A stretch of 42,409 nt of DNA, from NCBI GenBank assembly GCA_021778805.1, contig JAJYBV010000021.1:1-42409 (forward strand). Reading direction: 5' to 3'. The number at the start of each line of letters is the position of its first letter. The first letter of the stretch is position 1. Below the pieces are notes generated by a model. The model was not told where the DNA came from and made no database searches. It saw only the letters and a list, made by a program, of their open reading frames with translations. Both the position numbers and the translations under genes were made by a program. Below are positions 19,892 through 27,947 of the stretch, one piece after another. Source of the stretch: Chloroflexota bacterium (GTDB taxonomy: Bacteria; Chloroflexota; Ktedonobacteria; Ktedonobacterales; JACDGC01).

Positions 19892-21564
19892 AGCCCCACC
19901 GGTTCATCCATTAGGTTTGTATCAGAAATTTTCTTGGCAAATTTTTCAGTCACAATGGGAAGACTGAAGGTAAATCGCGCGCCTCCCGTTTCGCTATTTT
20001 CAGCATATATTTCACCGTTATGGCCTTCAACAATAATGCTTCGCGCAATTGCTAAGCCTAAGCCGCTATGACTATTTTCTTCAGATTGATGAGAATCTAT
20101 ACGGTAAAACCGATGAAAAATTTCTGTCAGCAGTTTTTCCGGTATTCCGGGGCCATGATCGTTGATAGCAACCCAAATATATGATTCGGTTTCATCTTGC
20201 GCCGCAGAAATTTCAATCGGCGCGTTTTCCGGTGAATACCTGATGGCGTTTCCAATAAGATTTATAAATACCTGTTCCACAAGTTCACTATCTACCATAA
20301 CAAATGGCAAATTTTTCGGTATTTCCGCAATGAAGTGAATATGTTTCTTTTGCGCATCAACCTGAACCACTTCTAGCGCATGCTGTACAATAACATTCAA
20401 ATTTTCTTTGCTAAAGTGAATGGCTTGTACTTGGGCCTCTAACCGGGCAAGCTGGCTTAACTGCTGAGTAAGTTTTTGCATACGGATAGATTCCCGATTT
20501 ATAATTTCATAATATGTTTGATGAATTGCAGGATCTGAAACAATATTATCTATAAGAACCTCAGAATATCCGCGAATTGCAGCCAGTGGGGTATTCAGTT
20601 CATGGGCAACATTCGCCAGCAGCGCACGCTGTACGTTTTTTTGCCGATTCAGTTCTTCCACATCCCGCTCAATAGATTCTGCCATCTGATTCATTGCGCC
20701 CGATAGCGCTACCAATTCGCGTGGTGTACCCCAATCATCTAATTCAGTACGAGCGCTTAGCTCACCGGACTCAATTTTCTGCACGCCAACTACTAATTTA
20801 TTTATCGGCCGCGAAATTCGCCCTGCCAGAAAATATCCAATAATGGCGGCAATAATTGCAATAATAGCTCCGCTTACAAGCACCATTTTTATAACATTGG
20901 TAATAAAGCCCGTTCCGCCGCCGCTAATTTCACTTACCGAAGTAACTGCAATCGCGCCGATTACACCATCTAAATTTGATATAATTGGCGCAACTGCATA
21001 CGCGCGTCCGGATATATATAATAATGACTTGGATATTTCAGGTAACTTCCCTGAATCCGATTTACCCAACTCTATCGATTGTTTCATTGCTGTCAAAACA
21101 ATTGATTGATCTTGTTTGAGATTAGTTTGATTCGCTCCTTGAGAAACAACAACATTACCAAAACGATCCATTATCCAAACCCGATCATTCGGATCTTGCA
21201 GTTCGTTATGACCATTGTTTGAGGAAAATGTTGCGCCAATGGCGCCAATCAAATTACCGCCATTTAAATCATAATTTTCAGCTATTTTTTGTGCGTTAAA
21301 TTGAGCGGAACTCAGCATCTCATTTTGTAAATATTGTGTAAAATATTGATTAGTAGCATACCATGCAACTAAGATAACGGAGCCGATAGCAATAATACTT
21401 ACTAAAGCGGTAAGCATTGAAATTTGCATAGCAATATTATTTTTAGGGATCAATTTTACCGGATTTTTACGAAACCCCGTTATCTTATGACGAATATATG
21501 CAAATGAATGATCGACTGCGGCGCGAATACTAACCAAAGTATTACTGACCCGACGCTGGATCAT
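19888..21564 (-). CDS. Membrane sensor histidine kinase
   Basis: A 558-residue class I kinase. TM1 (about 45-68), an extracytoplasmic domain of about 150 residues with a PDC-like look, TM2 (about 222-248), HAMP (about 248-300), HisKA with LANVAHELNTPL (phospho-accepting His near 321), and HATPase with NLIGNAIRYS (N box), NDHGPGIPE (G1) and GLGLAIARS (G2). The start at 21564 has AGGAAGAAG just upstream and overlaps the end of the response regulator gene by about 22 bp. The signal is unknown. Its 3' end overlaps that of the anti-sigma gene. Confidence 0.93.
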   Translation of the reverse strand: MIQRRVSNTLVSIRAAVDHSFAYIRHKITGFRKNPVKLIPKNNIAMQISMLTALVSIIAIGSVILVAWYATNQYFTQYLQNEMLSSAQFNAQKIAENYDLNGGNLIGAIGATFSSNNGHNELQDPNDRVWIMDRFGNVVVSQGANQTNLKQDQSIVLTAMKQSIELGKSDSGKLPEISKSLLYISGRAYAVAPIISNLDGVIGAIAVTSVSEISGGGTGFITNVIKMVLVSGAIIAIIAAIIGYFLAGRISRPINKLVVGVQKIESGELSARTELDDWGTPRELVALSGAMNQMAESIERDVEELNRQKNVQRALLANVAHELNTPLAAIRGYSEVLIDNIVSDPAIHQTYYEIINRESIRMQKLTQQLSQLARLEAQVQAIHFSKENLNVIVQHALEVVQVDAQKKHIHFIAEIPKNLPFVMVDSELVEQVFINLIGNAIRYSPENAPIEISAAQDETESYIWVAINDHGPGIPEKLLTEIFHRFYRIDSHQSEENSHSGLGLAIARSIIVEGHNGEIYAENSETGGARFTFSLPIVTEKFAKKISDTNLMDEPVGL

Positions 21565-22303
21565 TAACTTCTTCCTCTTTTCCAGTTGAATCAAATTTAT
21601 ACCCAATCCGCCAAACGGTTTTAATATATCGTGGCTCTGCAGGATTATCTTCAATTTTCTTCCGAAGTGTTCCAATATGCACATCTACTGTTCTGCTGTC
21701 ACCAAGATATTCAAACCCCCAAACGCGGCTCAACAACGTTTCTCGAGACAGCGTTTCATTTGGCAAAGTAGATAACGTAAGTAAAAGCATAAATTCTTTG
21801 GCAGTCAGCTCAACGGTTTCTCCATTTTTTTCAACACGGTGTTCTTTGGGATAGATTATAATTGGGCCAAACTCCAATTTATCTTGCTTCATGCTGCTTT
21901 GCTGAGTTTGAAAACGCCGCAAAACCGATTTCACACGGCTCACCACTTCCCTCGGGCTGAATGGCTTGGTAATATAGTCATCCGCGCCGAGATCTAACCC
22001 ATTGACACGATCTTCTTCACTATTCATAGCGGAAATAATAATAACCGGTGTATCAGACCACTTCCGAATTGCTTTTAAAACGTCACGGCCATCTAACTTA
22101 GGCAGAAAAATATCGAGTAAAATCAAATCCGGATGCTGATTTGTATGCATTTCTATTGCCTGCGCTCCATCAGAAGCAATAATTGTGCGAAATCCCGCGG
22201 CGCTTAGATACGTTTGTGATAGGTTCGCTAACGTTTGTTCATCTTCAACAATTAATATTGTCTGCTGATTTTTTGGTTCCATATATCGTTTACGTTCACT
22301 CAT
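21542..22303 (-). CDS. OmpR/PhoB-type response regulator
   Basis: A 253-residue DNA-binding regulator paired with the overlapping kinase. The receiver has DE acidic pair (VEDEQ), the phospho-acceptor Asp in LILLDIFLP (near 64), and Lys in TKPF (near 113). The C-terminal winged helix (about 145-240) includes ELTAKEFMLL and RTVDVHIGTLRKKIE. The start could be 22303 or the ATG seven codons later. The leader holds three copies of CGGCAGAA in direct and inverted orientation (22321, 22332 and 22378), which may be its own operator. Confidence 0.93.
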   Translation of the reverse strand: MSERKRYMEPKNQQTILIVEDEQTLANLSQTYLSAAGFRTIIASDGAQAIEMHTNQHPDLILLDIFLPKLDGRDVLKAIRKWSDTPVIIISAMNSEEDRVNGLDLGADDYITKPFSPREVVSRVKSVLRRFQTQQSSMKQDKLEFGPIIIYPKEHRVEKNGETVELTAKEFMLLLTLSTLPNETLSRETLLSRVWGFEYLGDSRTVDVHIGTLRKKIEDNPAEPRYIKTVWRIGYKFDSTGKEEEVNDPASGQ

Positions 22304-22637
22304 TTTCTTTCGTAATTTTCCGGCAGAAGAATTCTGCCGAAGCCGAAGTCGGATTCAGTTATGTACACATGTATAATCGGCAGAATCTTTTATCGCCAAA
22401 CGGCCGATAAAAACCTGCCTCCGAATTTCGGCAATGAAGCAGTGTGTGTTAAAATATTACTCTACCTATCAGCATAGCGCTTTTTTTAGAAAATATCCAT
22501 TTTATTTGAAAGAAATTTGTATGATTGAACTGCACGGATTACTAACACTGCCGCGCTACTTGCAAGTGAGAAAAGAAGAAGATTTTGCGCTTTGGCGCCC
22601 TGAAGAAACGCTTATAGTGCGTTTGTGTGTTTCAACG
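22304..22637. other. Upstream region of the two-component operon; no clear gene
   Basis: Contains the hairpin CGGCAGAA-GAA-TTCTGCCG (22321-22339) and another CGGCAGAA (22378). A plus-strand frame at 22434-22706 (possible start 22521) overlaps the neighbouring gene and has no family features, so it is not called. Confidence 0.45.
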
Positions 22638-23639
22638 CTACAGTTTCCAGCTTTTTGTTATTTTATTCTGCTGCGAGCCAATACTGCTAATAATCGCGCG
22701 AATTAATACATCATCATGAATTGCAGACATAAAATATGGGCCAATGCCAATTATCGGTCCGGAATTTTGGGTTCTGAGTGAGAAAAGCCATCGGTTAGGC
22801 ATAATTCGCACAGAACTTATATCGGTCCAAAAAATTGTTTTTGGGCCGGTAAGCCGATTTCTGATGGTAATTGCAGATCCCGTGATGGTGATTTTTTGGC
22901 GGAAAAACAACATTAACAGCACACCTGTAAAGCCGATTATGGCTCCGAGTATCAACAAAAACGCAATATGCGCCAAAGATCCTGCTGTTGCGCAAACTAC
23001 ACCAATAACAGCAATGATCACCGATAAAAATATCCAAAGCGAATCTATGGAAATGTTCGGAGATTGTATGGTCTCAATTTCTTGAAACAGATCCGCATTC
23101 ATCGACGTATAATATAGTTTTAGTTCGCTGTCTAACGCGGCCTGGGAAATGCGGATTGCGGCTTCACGCAAAAGAGTACTGCCGTTTTCCATTCCTCTGG
23201 TAAATATAGTTACGGAATGTGATTTACTGTCTCTCAGATGAATAAAACCGTTTTTATATGAAGCACTTTCAATAAACTGCCATTCCAGCGCAGTAGCTTG
23301 GCGATTAGGTCTTTTCCATGGATGCATAACAATAACACTGCGATCGTTTGTTTCAACTATGCAAAATACCGAACCGGCCAGCGCAAACGCAGCAATAGCA
23401 ATGCTTATAATCAAAATGGCGTCGGCTCCAAAAGCGCCATATACCGCAAGGCTATCCTTGCGCATATAGATTGCCAGCAATAAGGCAATTAAAGTTAAAA
23501 ATACCGGCGGTATCAATGTCATAAAGATGATAAAGCCGCGTGGCCTGAAAATAATCGATTTATATGCTTCGGCAGACATCGTTTCAATGGCGTTGGATTG
23601 ATGAGTTATTGTGTGCGTTTGCGGTTTCATGGACTGCAT
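22638..23639 (-). CDS. Membrane protein with PH-like domains, function unknown
   Basis: A 333-residue protein with two repeats of the same layout: a hairpin of two transmembrane helices (about 33-55/70-92 and about 203-222/228-248), each followed by a soluble beta-rich module. The second module (QKITITGSAITIRNR...FWTDISSVRI) resembles bacterial PH-like domains (bPH), and the first (VMHPWKRP...WQFIESASYKNGFIHL) may be a diverged copy. AAGGGGGG lies about 10 nt before the ATG; an ATG three codons in is also possible. No enzyme motif is visible. The gene stands alone next to the two-component operon. Confidence 0.7.
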   Translation of the reverse strand: MQSMKPQTHTITHQSNAIETMSAEAYKSIIFRPRGFIIFMTLIPPVFLTLIALLLAIYMRKDSLAVYGAFGADAILIISIAIAAFALAGSVFCIVETNDRSVIVMHPWKRPNRQATALEWQFIESASYKNGFIHLRDSKSHSVTIFTRGMENGSTLLREAAIRISQAALDSELKLYYTSMNADLFQEIETIQSPNISIDSLWIFLSVIIAVIGVVCATAGSLAHIAFLLILGAIIGFTGVLLMLFFRQKITITGSAITIRNRLTGPKTIFWTDISSVRIMPNRWLFSLRTQNSGPIIGIGPYFMSAIHDDVLIRAIISSIGSQQNKITKSWKL

Positions 23640-24045
23640 TGCCGGTGTCCCCCCTTGGTATGCTGGTTTTTCATACTCTTATTGATTTTTACGCAAAATA
23701 TCCCTTTGCAATAAAGCGATATTGTATATATGCGTACATGTACGTTTTCGAGACCTGAGCTAAAAGAGGACTCGGAGGACACTTCCCCGACCCCATCAGG
23801 AGATATGCTGTTTCCGGCGGATCCTGCTATGTGCGTTACGTATGCTCAGGTCTTTCGTATGGCTGGTTAAAAACAGTATACCATGTTCCATGCGGTGTAG
23901 CGGCAAGGCATACATAATAGTCTTTTTTCTAGCCAATTTATATCGCCAAATAGTTTTCAGCGTAAACATGTACCATAATACCGCTCACAGATGCGTCTCA
24001 AGGTACGTGGCCGCAATACTAAATCTGCAAAAGTCGCGGACCATG
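23640..24045. other. Gene-free stretch before the ybaB promoter
   Basis: Holds the repeat element at 23751-23853. The rest shows short frames without ribosome binding sites or family features. Confidence 0.5.
23751..23853. repeat. Intergenic repeat element, copy C (103 bp, perfect 10-bp inverted ends)
   Basis: Starts AGACCTGAGC and ends GCTCAGGTCT, a perfect 10-bp inverted repeat. Read on the minus strand it aligns with the start of 2922-3013 (AGACCTGAGCATACGTA, AGCAGGA, CGCC, CAGCAT) and the middle of 16011-16113. TTCG flanks it on both sides, a possible 4-bp target duplication. Confidence 0.65.
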
Positions 24046-24075
24046 TTGAAAATGCGTAACAGATAATGCTAAAAT
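24046..24075 (+). promoter_or_regulatory. Probable promoter of ybaB-recR
   Basis: TTGAAA (24046-24051), an 18-bp spacer and TAAAAT (24070-24075) preceded by TGC, an extended -10. The leader of about 130 nt has a hairpin AACCTTGC (24123-24130) with GCAAGGTT (24150-24157). Confidence 0.6.
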
Positions 24076-24216
24076 AGGGGTGAATATGGCTCAGAGGCGC
24101 CGGCAGGCTTCACATTTTAATGAACCTTGCATAATACCTGCGTTTCTGCGCAAGGTTGCGGGCTAACGCCTACCTTTCGCGTTCATAATTTACATTGAGT
24201 ATCGGAGCAGATGTTT

Positions 24217-24570
24217 ATGTCTTTCAATCCGCGAGATCTGCAGCGCATGCAGCAGCAGATGATAAAAGCTCAAGAGCAGATGGCAAAAGCTCAGGAACAA
24301 ATGGCAAAAGACCTTGCCAATATGACACTTCAGGGAACTGCCGGCGGCGGCGCTGTAGTAGTTACCATGTCTGGCGATTTTGCCATTCAGTCGGTAAAAA
24401 TTGATCCCGAAGCCATTGATCCGGAAGACGCCGCAACACTGGAAGACCTGATTACCTTGGCGTTTAAAAGCGCAATCGATCAAGCGCAGGCAGCCCAGCA
24501 GAAAGCGCAAGATTCAATGGTCTCTTCGGCTACCAGCGGATTACAGTTACCAAAAGGCTTTGGATTTTAA
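24217..24570 (+). CDS. ybaB: YbaB/EbfC nucleoid-associated protein
   Basis: Small DNA-binding dimer found next to recR in most bacteria. It is 117 residues: an N-terminal helix with repeated Met/Gln/Lys/Ala (MQQQMIKAQEQMAKAQEQMAKDLA) and then the core with GGGAVVVTMSGDFAIQSVKIDPEAIDPEDAATLEDLI, the family signature. The start at 24217 gives GGAG a spacing of about 9 nt; the ATG at 24211 is too close. The helix contains a near-exact internal repeat of AQEQMAK. It is 23 bp before recR. Confidence 0.95.
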   Translation: MSFNPRDLQRMQQQMIKAQEQMAKAQEQMAKDLANMTLQGTAGGGAVVVTMSGDFAIQSVKIDPEAIDPEDAATLEDLITLAFKSAIDQAQAAQQKAQDSMVSSATSGLQLPKGFGF

Positions 24571-24593
24571 GAAAAGGGTGACGTGCGGAGAAA

Positions 24594-25208
24594 ATGGATA
24601 ATGTTGCAGCGCCGGTTCAGGCAATGATCGAAGAATTTGCAAAACTTCCCGGCATCGGCCCCAAAACAGCGCAGCGCCTCACCTTTTTTCTTCTGCGCGC
24701 GCCGAAAGATATTTCGCAGCGGCTGGCAGACGCATTAATTCGCCTAAAAGAACAGGTGCGTTCTTGCTCGGTGTGCTGCAACCTCACCGAAACAGATCCT
24801 TGCTCCATTTGCGGTAACAGCCAAAGAGATCACTCGGTGGTGTGTGTGGTAGAAGAGCCTTTGGATGTGCTGGTTATTGAAAAAACAGGTGTATTCAAAG
24901 GTGTTTATCATATTTTGCATGGCGCGCTTTCTCCTGTAGACGGCATTGGCCCCAAAGATTTAAAAATTGATGAATTGCTGTTTCGCGTTGCTAAAGGTGA
25001 TATCAATGAACTTATTCTGGCCACCAACCCCAACTACGAAGGTGATTATACTGCCGCATATATTGCCTCTGCCATAACAGTTTCAAATATTAAAATGACT
25101 AAATTAGCCAGAGGTCTTCCATTAGGCGGCGATTTAGAGTACGCTGACGAAGGAACACTTGCCCGCGCGTTGGAGGGCCGGCGAATTTTTGATTCGGCCG
25201 GGCATTAA
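24594..25208 (+). CDS. recR: Recombination protein RecR
   Basis: Works with RecF/RecO to load RecA at gaps. The 204-residue protein has a helix-hairpin-helix (LPGIGPKTAQRL, 18-29), a four-Cys zinc finger (Cys 58, 61, 70, 73), a Toprim domain beginning VVCVVEEPLDVLVIEKTGVFKGVYHILHG, and the Walker-like end MTKLARGLPLGGDLEYADEGTLARALEGRR. The length is usual. dnaX, commonly directly upstream of ybaB, is not present. Confidence 0.97.
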   Translation: MDNVAAPVQAMIEEFAKLPGIGPKTAQRLTFFLLRAPKDISQRLADALIRLKEQVRSCSVCCNLTETDPCSICGNSQRDHSVVCVVEEPLDVLVIEKTGVFKGVYHILHGALSPVDGIGPKDLKIDELLFRVAKGDINELILATNPNYEGDYTAAYIASAITVSNIKMTKLARGLPLGGDLEYADEGTLARALEGRRIFDSAGH

Positions 25209-25230
25209 CACACAATTCGGAAACATCAAT

Positions 25231-25491
25231 ATGGTTTACAACATTACGTTATATACAAAGCCCGAATGTCACCTTTGTGATGACGCCCGCGCCATTTTAG
25301 ATACCATTTTTGCCGAAGCGCAAGACACTGCACATTTTGAGCTGCGCGAAGTTGATATTCGCTTGAATGAAGCAGATTTTGCGCTGTATCGCTACCGTAT
25401 TCCGGTTATTATTGTTAATGGAACAATCGCGGCGGAAGGCCGCATGGATGACCAAGCGCGGTACGCAATAGAACGCGCGTTAGCGCAATAA
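25231..25491 (+). CDS. Glutaredoxin-like protein (DUF836 type)
   Basis: An 86-residue thioredoxin-fold protein. TLYTKPECHLCDDAR has the CxxC redox pair (Cys 13 and 16), and YRIPVIIVNG supplies the cis-Pro of the fold. Members lack strong experimental assignments; a thiol-disulfide role is inferred. The start at 25231 is preferred because the upstream part of the frame overlaps recR and is not conserved-looking. It is 22 bp from recR and may share its transcript. Confidence 0.86.
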   Translation: MVYNITLYTKPECHLCDDARAILDTIFAEAQDTAHFELREVDIRLNEADFALYRYRIPVIIVNGTIAAEGRMDDQARYAIERALAQ

Positions 25492-25532
25492 CCGCACAGT
25501 TCAGCCAAACAAAGCCAAAAGAGGATTTTTTT

Positions 25533-26105
25533 ATGGAACAACTGCCAAAAACATGGCGAAAACAGTTGACCTCTGTGTTCTATGCATTGGCGCACGGATT
25601 TAACACATTTGCAGATTATTTTATCAATCATTGGCTGGGTATCATCAATATTATCCTTGGCGGCGCATTATTTTTCGCCATACTTACTCCATTGCTTGCC
25701 TACGCTGGATATGAACCGTTAGCAGGCGTAATGTTCCGCTCATATCATCTTATTTGCGACCAAATTCCATCGCACTCCTATTTTATTTGCGGACATCAAA
25801 TAGGTATTTGCGCGCGCTGTTTAGCGATATATACATCATTGTTTATTTTTTCGCTTGGATTTAGGAAATATCGCGCAAAAATTCCGCCGTTAGATTGGAA
25901 AGTATTTGTTTTACTGCTGCTGCCGATGGCGCTGGATGGTGGAACACAATTATTTGGCTGGCGGCAAAGTTTTAACGAACTAAGAGTTTTAACCGGAGCG
26001 CTATTTGGGTTAGGTGTATTTTGGTTCACACTGCCACGGGTGCAATACGCCATTGATGAAACCAAAACCGCTGATCTTGCGTTAGCAGCGCAGGCGCAGG
26101 CATAA
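25533..26105 (+). CDS. DUF2085 membrane protein
   Basis: A 190-residue protein with about four transmembrane helices. The family signature is visible: YHLICDQIPSHSYFICGHQ then GICARCLAIY, placing Cys and His (H72, C75, H81, C86, H88, C93, C96) in a patch that could bind a metal. A helix (about 37-58) comes before, and two or three after. Function is not established for the family. AAAGAGG precedes the ATG. It follows the glutaredoxin-like gene by 41 bp. Confidence 0.86.
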   Translation: MEQLPKTWRKQLTSVFYALAHGFNTFADYFINHWLGIINIILGGALFFAILTPLLAYAGYEPLAGVMFRSYHLICDQIPSHSYFICGHQIGICARCLAIYTSLFIFSLGFRKYRAKIPPLDWKVFVLLLLPMALDGGTQLFGWRQSFNELRVLTGALFGLGVFWFTLPRVQYAIDETKTADLALAAQAQA

Positions 26106-26122
26106 ACTGCCGAATGCTAAAG

Positions 26123-26878
26123 TTACAGATTTTCGGGAGTCAGCGGCTTTGTTTGGGGCAGACCGCTTGGCCTGGGAAACGTTTTTCCCGTCAGCTTCAA
26201 TTGGCGAAAGCGTAAAATAACCCTATTATCCGCCAAATCAGGCGCCAGTGAACATATTTCAGCGGGCAAAGATACAATCTCTGGTTCGGTGGCGCCTAAT
26301 ATATGCGCGGCATACGCTGCCTGGCGCACTTCATCGGCAATATCACCTTTTTTCATAGCAAATGTTAGAGCATTTACTTGGGCAAAAGGCAAAAGCCATT
26401 CCAGCAGCGTTGGAGCCGCCGCAACCGCTCGCGCAGTAACAATTTGAAAACTGCCGCGCAGCGAATCATCCCGCGCAAAAACTTCAGACCTTCCGGTAAG
26501 TATTGTAAAATTTTGCAGACCAATTTCATTAGCTATTTGCTGCTGCAAAACAGCTTTTTTCCCCGTCGCTTCTAAAGAAACAATTTGCCAATGCGGGAAA
26601 AGTACGGCAATCGGCAAACAAGGAAAACCCGCGCCACTGCCTACATCCAGCATTTTACGCGGTTTTTGCCGGATATTTTCGGGAATAGCCGCAAGCAAAG
26701 ACATTGAATCAATAATATGCCTTGCCAGCGCCTGCGATGGATCCACAATTGCAGTAACATTAAATTTCGCCGACGCCTCTATAAGCATATCGCGCATGCG
26801 CAGCAAAGCTTCTGCTTGGGCGTTTGAAAGCTGCGTATGCAGAATTTTTGCGGTGTCTTTTAACAAATCCAATTCCAT
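26123..26878 (-). CDS. rsmG: 16S rRNA (guanine-527-N7) methyltransferase
   Basis: Methylates G527 in the 530 loop of 16S rRNA using SAM. It is 251 residues. KFNVTAI near residue 38, then RHIIDSMSLL, the SAM-binding motif LDVGSGAGFPCLPIAVLFP, SLEATGKKAVLQQ and FAMKKGDIADEV are the RsmG blocks; the tail RPSGLPQTKPL matches the family ending. It converges on the DUF2085 gene with an 18-bp gap. The usual mnmG or parAB neighbours are absent. Confidence 0.95.
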   Translation of the reverse strand: MELDLLKDTAKILHTQLSNAQAEALLRMRDMLIEASAKFNVTAIVDPSQALARHIIDSMSLLAAIPENIRQKPRKMLDVGSGAGFPCLPIAVLFPHWQIVSLEATGKKAVLQQQIANEIGLQNFTILTGRSEVFARDDSLRGSFQIVTARAVAAAPTLLEWLLPFAQVNALTFAMKKGDIADEVRQAAYAAHILGATEPEIVSLPAEICSLAPDLADNRVILRFRQLKLTGKTFPRPSGLPQTKPLTPENL

Positions 26879-26980
26879 TATGTGCTATGGTCCAATCCTA
26901 AATACAATACATAAAACAATACTGTGAAAAATGTTTGCAAAAGCGTATTGTTTCTATGCTTGCATCATACATCATTTTTG

Positions 26981-27060
26981 ACACCGCACGGTACACACAG
27001 GGATACGTAAGGGGCGATAGCCCCTTGCGCGGGGTTTGGGGTGTCCCCAAAATCTCTTTT
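26981..27060 (+). repeat. G-rich double-hairpin repeat, first copy of the third cluster
   Basis: CCGCACGGTACACA, CAGGGATACGTAAG, GGGGCGATAGCCCC and GGGGTGTCCCC in order. The first stem differs from the other arrays (GGGGC-GATA-GCCCC) yet keeps its pairing. Confidence 0.9.
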
Positions 27061-27149
27061 ATGAAAATCTTTCACAGGGCAATAGTGATTGCCGAGTGGC
27101 AAGGGCGACCGCAACGGTCGCCACAACCAGATTGCATCGCCTCATGTGT
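26998..27149 (+). repeat. First copy of a longer direct duplication
   Basis: 26998-27094 appears identical over 97 bp to 27257-27353, and 27116-27149 to 27363-27396 over 34 bp. The first copy has an extra GGGCGACCG...CGGTCGCC inverted repeat between them. It extends beyond the G-rich unit. Confidence 0.85.
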
Positions 27150-27256
27150 GCTGCGAGGCGTATGCTCTAAAACAAACGATATGGGGTGACGCTTTTGCTC
27201 CGGAGCGGTACACAAGCGCCCCTAAAATCATTATTTATAAAATACCAAAATACCAT

Positions 27257-27396
27257 CAGGGATACGTAAGGGGCGATAGCCCCTTGCGCGGGGTTTGGGG
27301 TGTCCCCAAAATCTCTTTTATGAAAATCTTTCACAGGGCAATAGTGATTGCCGGGCAGCAAGGGTCGCCACAACCAGATTGCATCGCCTCATGTGT
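27257..27396 (+). repeat. Second copy of the direct duplication, with the G-rich repeat
   Basis: Offset 259 bp from the first copy. Near-identity implies a recent duplication. Confidence 0.85.
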
Positions 27397-27486
27397 ACCG
27401 CGCAGTGATTATTTATAAAAAGATATCATCATGCGGCATGGAAAAACGGGAAATACACAAATTTTTGGACAAACTGCAAAAAACAC

Positions 27487-27516
27487 TTGACAAACAAGAT
27501 AAAAATCTGACATACT
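27487..27516 (+). promoter_or_regulatory. Promoter of the tRNA-Tyr/tRNA-Thr unit
   Basis: TTGACA (27487-27492) with CATACT (27511-27516) after 18 bp. The start site would fall about 10 nt before the tRNA. It may also feed tuf. Confidence 0.65.
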
Positions 27517-27534
27517 GCACTATGTGGATACTAT

Positions 27535-27617
27535 GGGCAGTTTCCAGAGCGGCCAAATGGGACAGACTGTAAATTTGTTGGGTAATTCCTTCGGAGGTTC
27601 GAATCCTCCACTGCCCA
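27535..27617 (+). tRNA. tRNA-Tyr (GTA)
   Basis: The acceptor GGGCAGT pairs with ACTGCCC, the anticodon loop CTGTAAA carries GTA, a long variable arm (class II) follows, and the T arm is GGAGGTTCGAATCCTCC. The 3' CCA is not encoded. Confidence 0.95.
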
Positions 27618-27701
27618 CCTTCAGATGCAGCGCGCCAGTTTACTCCAAGTTTTTCTTAACATATCCTGAAGTAACCCGGAGACGCGCTCTGAAACTGGAT
27701 T

Positions 27702-27776
27702 GCCCGCGTAGCGCAGCGGTAGCGCACAATCTTGGTAAGGTTGGGGTCATGGGTTCGATTCCCATCGCGGGCTCCA
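27702..27776 (+). tRNA. tRNA-Thr (GGT)
   Basis: The acceptor GCCCGCG pairs with CGCGGGC, the anticodon loop TTGGTAA carries GGT, and the T loop is GGTTCGATTCC. CCA is encoded at 27774-27776, unlike the tRNA-Tyr upstream. Confidence 0.95.
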
Positions 27777-27947
27777 GCAGGTCCCTCCACAAATAGCAGA
27801 TATGTTATAGTGGCGGGACATTTTCTTATATTCTGCGTGTGTATTGAATAGATTGCACGCGCCGCGCAGGCGACCGGTTCTGTGCGGAGTTTCCAAGTTT
27901 TGGTCCGATACCGGGCCGGTTAAAAATAGGAGGATCCACTACGGATC

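Larger units (their letters stand above)
26879..27534. other. Repeat-rich gap before the tRNA genes
   Basis: No gene is supported; frames reading through it translate the repeats. It holds two copies of the G-rich repeat and a longer direct duplication. Confidence 0.6.

Noticed and set aside
22434-22706. Plus-strand frame of 90 codons beside the membrane-protein gene
   Set aside because: Overlaps that gene on the opposite strand; no ribosome binding site of note or recognisable motif.
24085-24185. Candidate SRP RNA upstream of ybaB
   Set aside because: The conserved GGAAG...AGCA core of the SRP Alu-less RNA is absent.
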